Below are positions 60,620-64,000 of a stretch of 64,000 bases of DNA, piece by piece. The translations under genes and the position numbers were made by a program. A model generated the notes under the pieces. The model was not told where the DNA came from, ran no database searches, and saw only the letters and a program-made list of their open reading frames with translations. Numbering within the stretch: the stretch's first letter is position 1; each line of letters opens with the position of its first letter. The stretch lies in the NCBI RefSeq assembly GCF_032056465.1, contig NZ_DAMBCL010000011.1, one strand, 5' to 3'. The stretch comes from Mobilicoccus sp032056465 (GTDB lineage: Bacteria > Actinomycetota > Actinomycetes > Actinomycetales > Dermatophilaceae).

Positions 60620-62377
60620 TCAGACCAGTCCGGCCTCCGTGACCAGGCGACCGATCTGGGTGTTGCCGAGCTTGTCGACGAGGCGCTTCGGCACGAACCG
60701 CGCGAGCGGCACGTGGATCTTCTCGCCGTCGCGCAGACGTGCCGTGGCGGCGAGCAGGGTGCGGACGTCGTAGGTCGAGCCGAAGGTCTCCGGCACGCCC
60801 CGCTCGACCCCGAGCAGGCTGTAGACGGCCTCCATCCCGGTGCGCACGGAGTACTCCGTCGTGAAGATGCAGTCGCGCCCGGTCTCGGCGAACTGGCCCA
60901 GGAAGGCGAAGTTCGTGGCGCCGGCGGGCACGACCTGGGGCCGATCCCCCGCGTGCCGAGGCATGAAGAACGACGTGACGTACGGCATCATCACCGGCAC
61001 GCACTTGGCGCCGTTGGCGGCGAGATCGGGGATGTCCGCCACGGGGACACCCATGTGGTAGAGCCACTCCGCGGTGATCTCCTCGCCGGTGCACTCCTGC
61101 ATCGTCTTCTTGACGTAGTCCCCCGGGCGGTCGGCGAACAGGCCGTAGACCCACACGACGATCTGGTCGGGCTTCTGCGCCTTGAAGTGCGGTTGCCGGT
61201 TGACGGTCCAGGACATGAGCCAGGAGGAGTCGCGGGCGGTGACGATGCCGCCGGTGACGACGCGACCGCTGAACGGGTCGCGCTTGGCGATCTTGCGGAT
61301 GTACTCCGGGATGCGCGCGTCGAGCGTCGTGACCGTCGCCGACTCCCACTTGGTCTCGTCGATGGAGCTGCAGAACACCTCAGGGCGCCCGAACGAGGGG
61401 TCCTTGCGGGCGATGCGTCGCCACAGGTCCCAGGCCGAGGCGGGGCCGCGGTCGAGCTTGGCCGGCGTGTGGTGGTCACCGTTGTCCGAGTTGTCGACGA
61501 GCGAACCGATCGTGAGGAAGACGTAGTCGTTCTCGCCGAGCTCGACGCTCCGCTTCTCGCCGTCCTGGGTGAGGTGCAGGCGGGTGGCGGTCTTGCGGGG
61601 ACCGGCGAAGTCGAAGTCGACGTCGGTGACGTCGGCGCCGTAGGTGAACGTGACCCCCTGGTCGATGAGCCAGCTCGTCATCGGCAGCACGAGCGACTCG
61701 TACTGGTTGTACTTCGTGAACTTGAGGGCGGAGAAGTCCGGCAACCCGCCGATGTGGTGGATGAACCGGTGCAGGTAGAGCTTCATCTCCAGCGCCGAGT
61801 GCCATTCCTCGAACGCGAACATCGTCCGCCAGTACATCCAGAAGTTGGAGTCGAGGAAGTCCCGGCCGAAGACCTCGTTGATGCGCTTGCCCTCCATGTC
61901 CTCGCGGGTGGCGAGGAAGACCTTGACGAGCTCCTTCTGCGCCTTCTCGCTCAGGGTGAAGAGGTCCTTGGTGTGCGCGTCCTGGCCACGGTTCACGGTG
62001 GCCCGGCAGAGGCTGTAGTTCGGGTCGTCCTTGTTGAGCCAGTAGAACTCGTCGAGGACGGAGGCGCCCTCGATCTCGAGGCTGGGGATGCTGCGGAAGC
62101 AATCCCACAGCGTCTCGAAGTGGTCTTCCATCTCGCGGCCGCCACGGATGACGAATCCGCGCTCGGGCTCCTCGATGCCGTCGAGGGCACCGCCGGCGAG
62201 CTCGCTCTTCTCGAGGATCGTGATGTTGTGGCCCGGGACGCCGGCGTCGCGGATGAGGAACACGGCGCTCGACAGGGACGCGAGGCCCCCACCGACGTAC
62301 CAGGCGCGAACGTCCTCGGCGTTCTTCACGGGGCGGGGGCGGGCGAAGGCTTCGTAGTTTCCGCTGCTGTGGAACAT
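60620..62377 (-). CDS. ohyA: Oleate hydratase
   Basis: 585-residue FAD-dependent hydratase adding water to cis-9 double bonds of oleate or linoleate to give 10-hydroxy acids. VGGGLASLSSAVFLIRDAG is the FAD Rossmann motif; RGGREMEDHFETLWDCF, FRTMFAFEEWHS-type WRTMFAFEEWHSALEMKLYL and NRQPHFKAQKPDQIVVWVYG are family blocks; the catalytic Glu lies in RGGREMEDH. ATG 62377 has GGAGAAGGAG upstream, and TTGACT-16-TACGCT provides a promoter. Probably detoxifies host or environmental fatty acids under control of the divergent TetR. Confidence 0.95.
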   Translation of the reverse strand: MFHSSGNYEAFARPRPVKNAEDVRAWYVGGGLASLSSAVFLIRDAGVPGHNITILEKSELAGGALDGIEEPERGFVIRGGREMEDHFETLWDCFRSIPSLEIEGASVLDEFYWLNKDDPNYSLCRATVNRGQDAHTKDLFTLSEKAQKELVKVFLATREDMEGKRINEVFGRDFLDSNFWMYWRTMFAFEEWHSALEMKLYLHRFIHHIGGLPDFSALKFTKYNQYESLVLPMTSWLIDQGVTFTYGADVTDVDFDFAGPRKTATRLHLTQDGEKRSVELGENDYVFLTIGSLVDNSDNGDHHTPAKLDRGPASAWDLWRRIARKDPSFGRPEVFCSSIDETKWESATVTTLDARIPEYIRKIAKRDPFSGRVVTGGIVTARDSSWLMSWTVNRQPHFKAQKPDQIVVWVYGLFADRPGDYVKKTMQECTGEEITAEWLYHMGVPVADIPDLAANGAKCVPVMMPYVTSFFMPRHAGDRPQVVPAGATNFAFLGQFAETGRDCIFTTEYSVRTGMEAVYSLLGVERGVPETFGSTYDVRTLLAATARLRDGEKIHVPLARFVPKRLVDKLGNTQIGRLVTEAGLV

Positions 62378-62424
62378 GGCTCTCCTTCTCCGACGTGCCG
62401 GGTGGAACCCCCGGCTACTTATTG

Positions 62425-62464
62425 AGCGTACTCATCTTTGAAGTTGAGTCAATGGGGGTACAGT
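62425..62464. promoter_or_regulatory. Overlapping divergent promoters and operator between ohyA and its TetR
   Basis: For ohyA (minus): -35 TTGACT at 62452-62447, 16-base spacer, -10 TACGCT at 62430-62425. For the TetR gene (plus): -10 TACAGT at 62459-62464, seven bases before the ATG at 62472. TTGAG-CGTA-CTCAT and TTGA...TCAA inverted repeats lie within. An AT-rich island well placed for the TetR protein. Confidence 0.65.
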
Positions 62465-62471
62465 GTGACCC

Positions 62472-63095
62472 ATGACGCAGACCGAGAGACCCCTCGGCCG
62501 GCGGGAGCGGAACAAGGCGGAGAAGCGTGCCCGCATCCGGGACGCAGCGGCGAGGTTGTTCTCCCGGCACGGCTACGAGGGCACGACGATGGCCCAGGTG
62601 GCACGGGACGCCGACGTCGCCATCGGCACGGTGTTCCAGTACGCGGCGACCAAGCCCGAACTCCTCATGATGGTCGCGGCCGAACGGTGGCGCGAGGTCC
62701 TCGATGCGGTGGTCACCGGCCTCGCCGGACGCGACGACCCCATCGAGGCGATCCTCGTCCTCGTCGAACCCGTCATCAAGACCGCGGAGGCCGAACCGGA
62801 CCTGTCGATGACGACCGCACGCGAGCTGCTCTTCGGCGCTCAGGGGCCGCACCGCACGGAGGTCGCCGAGATCGTCGCCGCCGTCGAGGACGCCGTCGCC
62901 GGTCTCCTGCGGCGCTCCGGAGCGGCCGATCGTGCGCAGAGCGCAGCCCGCCTCGTCGTCTCCGGCGCGCTCCTCGAGATCAACCGCAGCCGCACCGGTC
63001 GCGCCGACGCCGCCTCCGTGCGGGAACGCGTCCGCGACCTCGTCGAGGTCGCCGTCCGCGGGGCCACGGCCGAGGAGGGCGCGCTCCGCGCCTGA
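62472..63095 (+). CDS. TetR-family regulator, probable fatty-acid-responsive repressor of ohyA
   Basis: 207-residue TetR protein. The helix-turn-helix covers residues about 12-60 (RNKAEKRARIRDAAARLFSR, TTMAQVARDADVAIGTVFQ, YAATKPELL), then a ligand domain. ATG 62472 is preceded by TACAGT and seven bases, so the mRNA is leaderless. Its 94-bp divergent arrangement with oleate hydratase points to local control; the inducer (an unsaturated fatty acid or its CoA ester) is inference. Confidence 0.88.
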   Translation: MTQTERPLGRRERNKAEKRARIRDAAARLFSRHGYEGTTMAQVARDADVAIGTVFQYAATKPELLMMVAAERWREVLDAVVTGLAGRDDPIEAILVLVEPVIKTAEAEPDLSMTTARELLFGAQGPHRTEVAEIVAAVEDAVAGLLRRSGAADRAQSAARLVVSGALLEINRSRTGRADAASVRERVRDLVEVAVRGATAEEGALRA

Positions 63096-63149
63096 CGCCC
63101 GACCGCGCCGTCGCGGGGACGCGCCCTCCCGGCCCCCTCGGACGACGGG

Positions 63150-63818
63150 TCAGCGGCCGCGGGCGATCGCTCGCACGATGCCGTCGCCGAGCATCTGGAC
63201 GAGCTGGACGACGACGACGAGGACGAGGACCGCCGAGAGCAACACGGGAGTGTTGAACCGCTGGTAGCCGTATCGGATGGCGAAGTCGCCGACGCCGCCG
63301 CCACCGATGGCCCCGGCCATCGTCGAATACCCGATGAGCGTGACGAGGGTGAGGGTCGCTCCGGACACGAGACCCGGAAGCGCCTCGGGCAGCAACACCT
63401 TTCGGACGATCTGAGCCGTCGTCGACCCCATCGACTGCGCCGCCTCGATGCGCCCGACCGGCACCTCACGCAGGGCCGACTCGACGACCCGCGCATAGAA
63501 CGGGATCGCCCCGACGGCGAGCGGCACGATCGCGGCCGTGGGCCCGTAGGCCGTGCCCGCCACGAGCCGGGTGAACGGGATGAGCACGATCATGAGGATG
63601 AGGAACGGCAGCGAGCGCGTGAGGTTGACCAGCGCCCCGAGGCTCTGGTGCACGACCGCGTTGCGCCGCAGCCCGTCGGGGGCCGCGAGGCGCAGCCACA
63701 CCCCGAGGCCGAGCCCGAGGACGAGGGTGACGAGGAAGGCGCCGAGGGTCATCCACGCGGTCTGGCCGAGGGCGGTGAGGAGCTCGGGCAGAGCCTCGAC
63801 CCAGGTGGTCTTCGTCAT
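63150..63818 (-). CDS. metI: Methionine ABC transporter permease
   Basis: 222-residue permease with five transmembrane helices. The family motif EALPGLVSGATLTLVTLIGYSTMAGAIGGGGVGDFAIRYGYQRF, quoted in part as EALPGLVSG and GAIGGGGVGDFAIRYGYQRF, marks MetI of the D/L-methionine importer. EAAQSMGSTTAQIVRKVLLPEA is the EAA loop that contacts the ATPase. ATG 63818 overlaps the metN stop (ATGA), so the two are coupled. Converges on the TetR gene with a 54-bp gap. The substrate-binding lipoprotein gene metQ is not between metI and the TetR gene. Confidence 0.93.
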   Translation of the reverse strand: MTKTTWVEALPELLTALGQTAWMTLGAFLVTLVLGLGLGVWLRLAAPDGLRRNAVVHQSLGALVNLTRSLPFLILMIVLIPFTRLVAGTAYGPTAAIVPLAVGAIPFYARVVESALREVPVGRIEAAQSMGSTTAQIVRKVLLPEALPGLVSGATLTLVTLIGYSTMAGAIGGGGVGDFAIRYGYQRFNTPVLLSAVLVLVVVVQLVQMLGDGIVRAIARGR

Positions 63819-64000
63819 GCCGCACTCACCGTCACTCCCGCACGTCGTAGGTAGGCGACGATCTCGTCCTCTCGGCCGCCCCGTTCGTCGCCGAGGGCGA
63901 CACGCAGCCGTCCGACCTGGTGTCCGGCGACGCGCTCGAGGGTGCCGCCGAGGATCGACACCTCGACACCGAGGTCGCGGGTGAGCCGCGAGAGGGTCGG
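63815..64000 (-). CDS. metN: Methionine ABC transporter ATP-binding protein (partial, C-terminal end)
   Basis: The last 61 codons before the TGA at 63817-63815, running off the window edge in frame. SILGGTLERVAGHQVGRLRVAL and EIVAYLRRAGVTV match the C-terminal NIL (ferredoxin-like, methionine-binding) domain of MetN, which inhibits transport when methionine is high. No ATPase motif is within the window, so the call also rests on the coupled metI. Confidence 0.85.
   Translation of the reverse strand, partial: PTLSRLTRDLGVEVSILGGTLERVAGHQVGRLRVALGDERGGREDEIVAYLRRAGVTVSAA

Noticed and set aside
1..64000. CRISPR arrays, prophage, insertion sequences, defence or biosynthetic clusters
   Set aside because: No spaced direct repeats, transposase, integrase, phage or defence-type proteins were seen; the content is core metabolism and repair.

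Overview
The window is a stretch of chromosome from a high-GC actinobacterium. The evidence is the strong G/C bias at third codon positions, frequent GTG starts, mycothiol-linked genes (mycoredoxin, MshB), an AdnAB-type recombination nuclease, UvrD2, DUF3107 and DUF3117 proteins, and many TANNNT -10 boxes placed 6-7 bases before a start codon, as expected for leaderless mRNAs. A member of the Micrococcales (Dermatophilaceae, Dermacoccaceae or Intrasporangiaceae type) fits best: an AhpC-AhpF-OxyR block and a chemoreceptor are present and nothing is mycolate-specific. Genus assignment is inference. I see no IS element, prophage, CRISPR array, tRNA or rRNA.

Bases 1-15.8 kb are a DNA repair and RNA block laid out much as in Mycobacterium tuberculosis Rv3198c-Rv3211: uvrD2 (cut by the window edge), mycoredoxin, nudC, a degenerate APH-like protein, adnB (frameshifted), adnA, a TetR regulator, a DUF3107 protein and a DEAD-box helicase. 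A perfect 23-bp inverted repeat follows the helicase.

Bases 16-32 kb carry metabolism and envelope genes: a PHP phosphoesterase, a MaoC double-hotdog hydratase, dihydrolipoamide dehydrogenase, a TetR with a divergent membrane serine hydrolase, a ThrE-like exporter, aminopeptidase P, a stress protein, an acyl-CoA dehydrogenase, an L,D-transpeptidase with a Lys-rich linker, two CitE-like lyases and DedA. The hydratase, dehydrogenase and two lyases look like the lower half of an ethylmalonyl-CoA-type pathway.

Bases 32-43 kb match the Rv1205-Rv1232c neighbourhood: an MgtE/CBS protein lacking membrane helices, DUF1003, Mrp, TatB, a SigE-like sigma factor (without RseA or HtrA beside it), TetR, crotonase, an O-methyltransferase, DUF3117, a PIG-V-like mannosyltransferase, a DivIVA-domain protein and a LOG-family enzyme.

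Bases 42.7-46.3 kb hold the peroxide block ahpC-ahpF-oxyR, with two palindromes upstream that suit OxyR. Bases 46.3-54.5 kb hold DAP/lysine genes (dapE, dapD, dapC with a ferredoxin), a lone chemoreceptor, a lytic-transglycosylase-like protein, and a flavin reductase overlapping mshB. Bases 54.7-64 kb hold polyphosphate kinase 2, a KefB-type antiporter, an acyl-CoA synthetase, an aspartate aminotransferase, oleate hydratase with a divergent TetR, and the end of a methionine ABC transporter (metI, partial metN).
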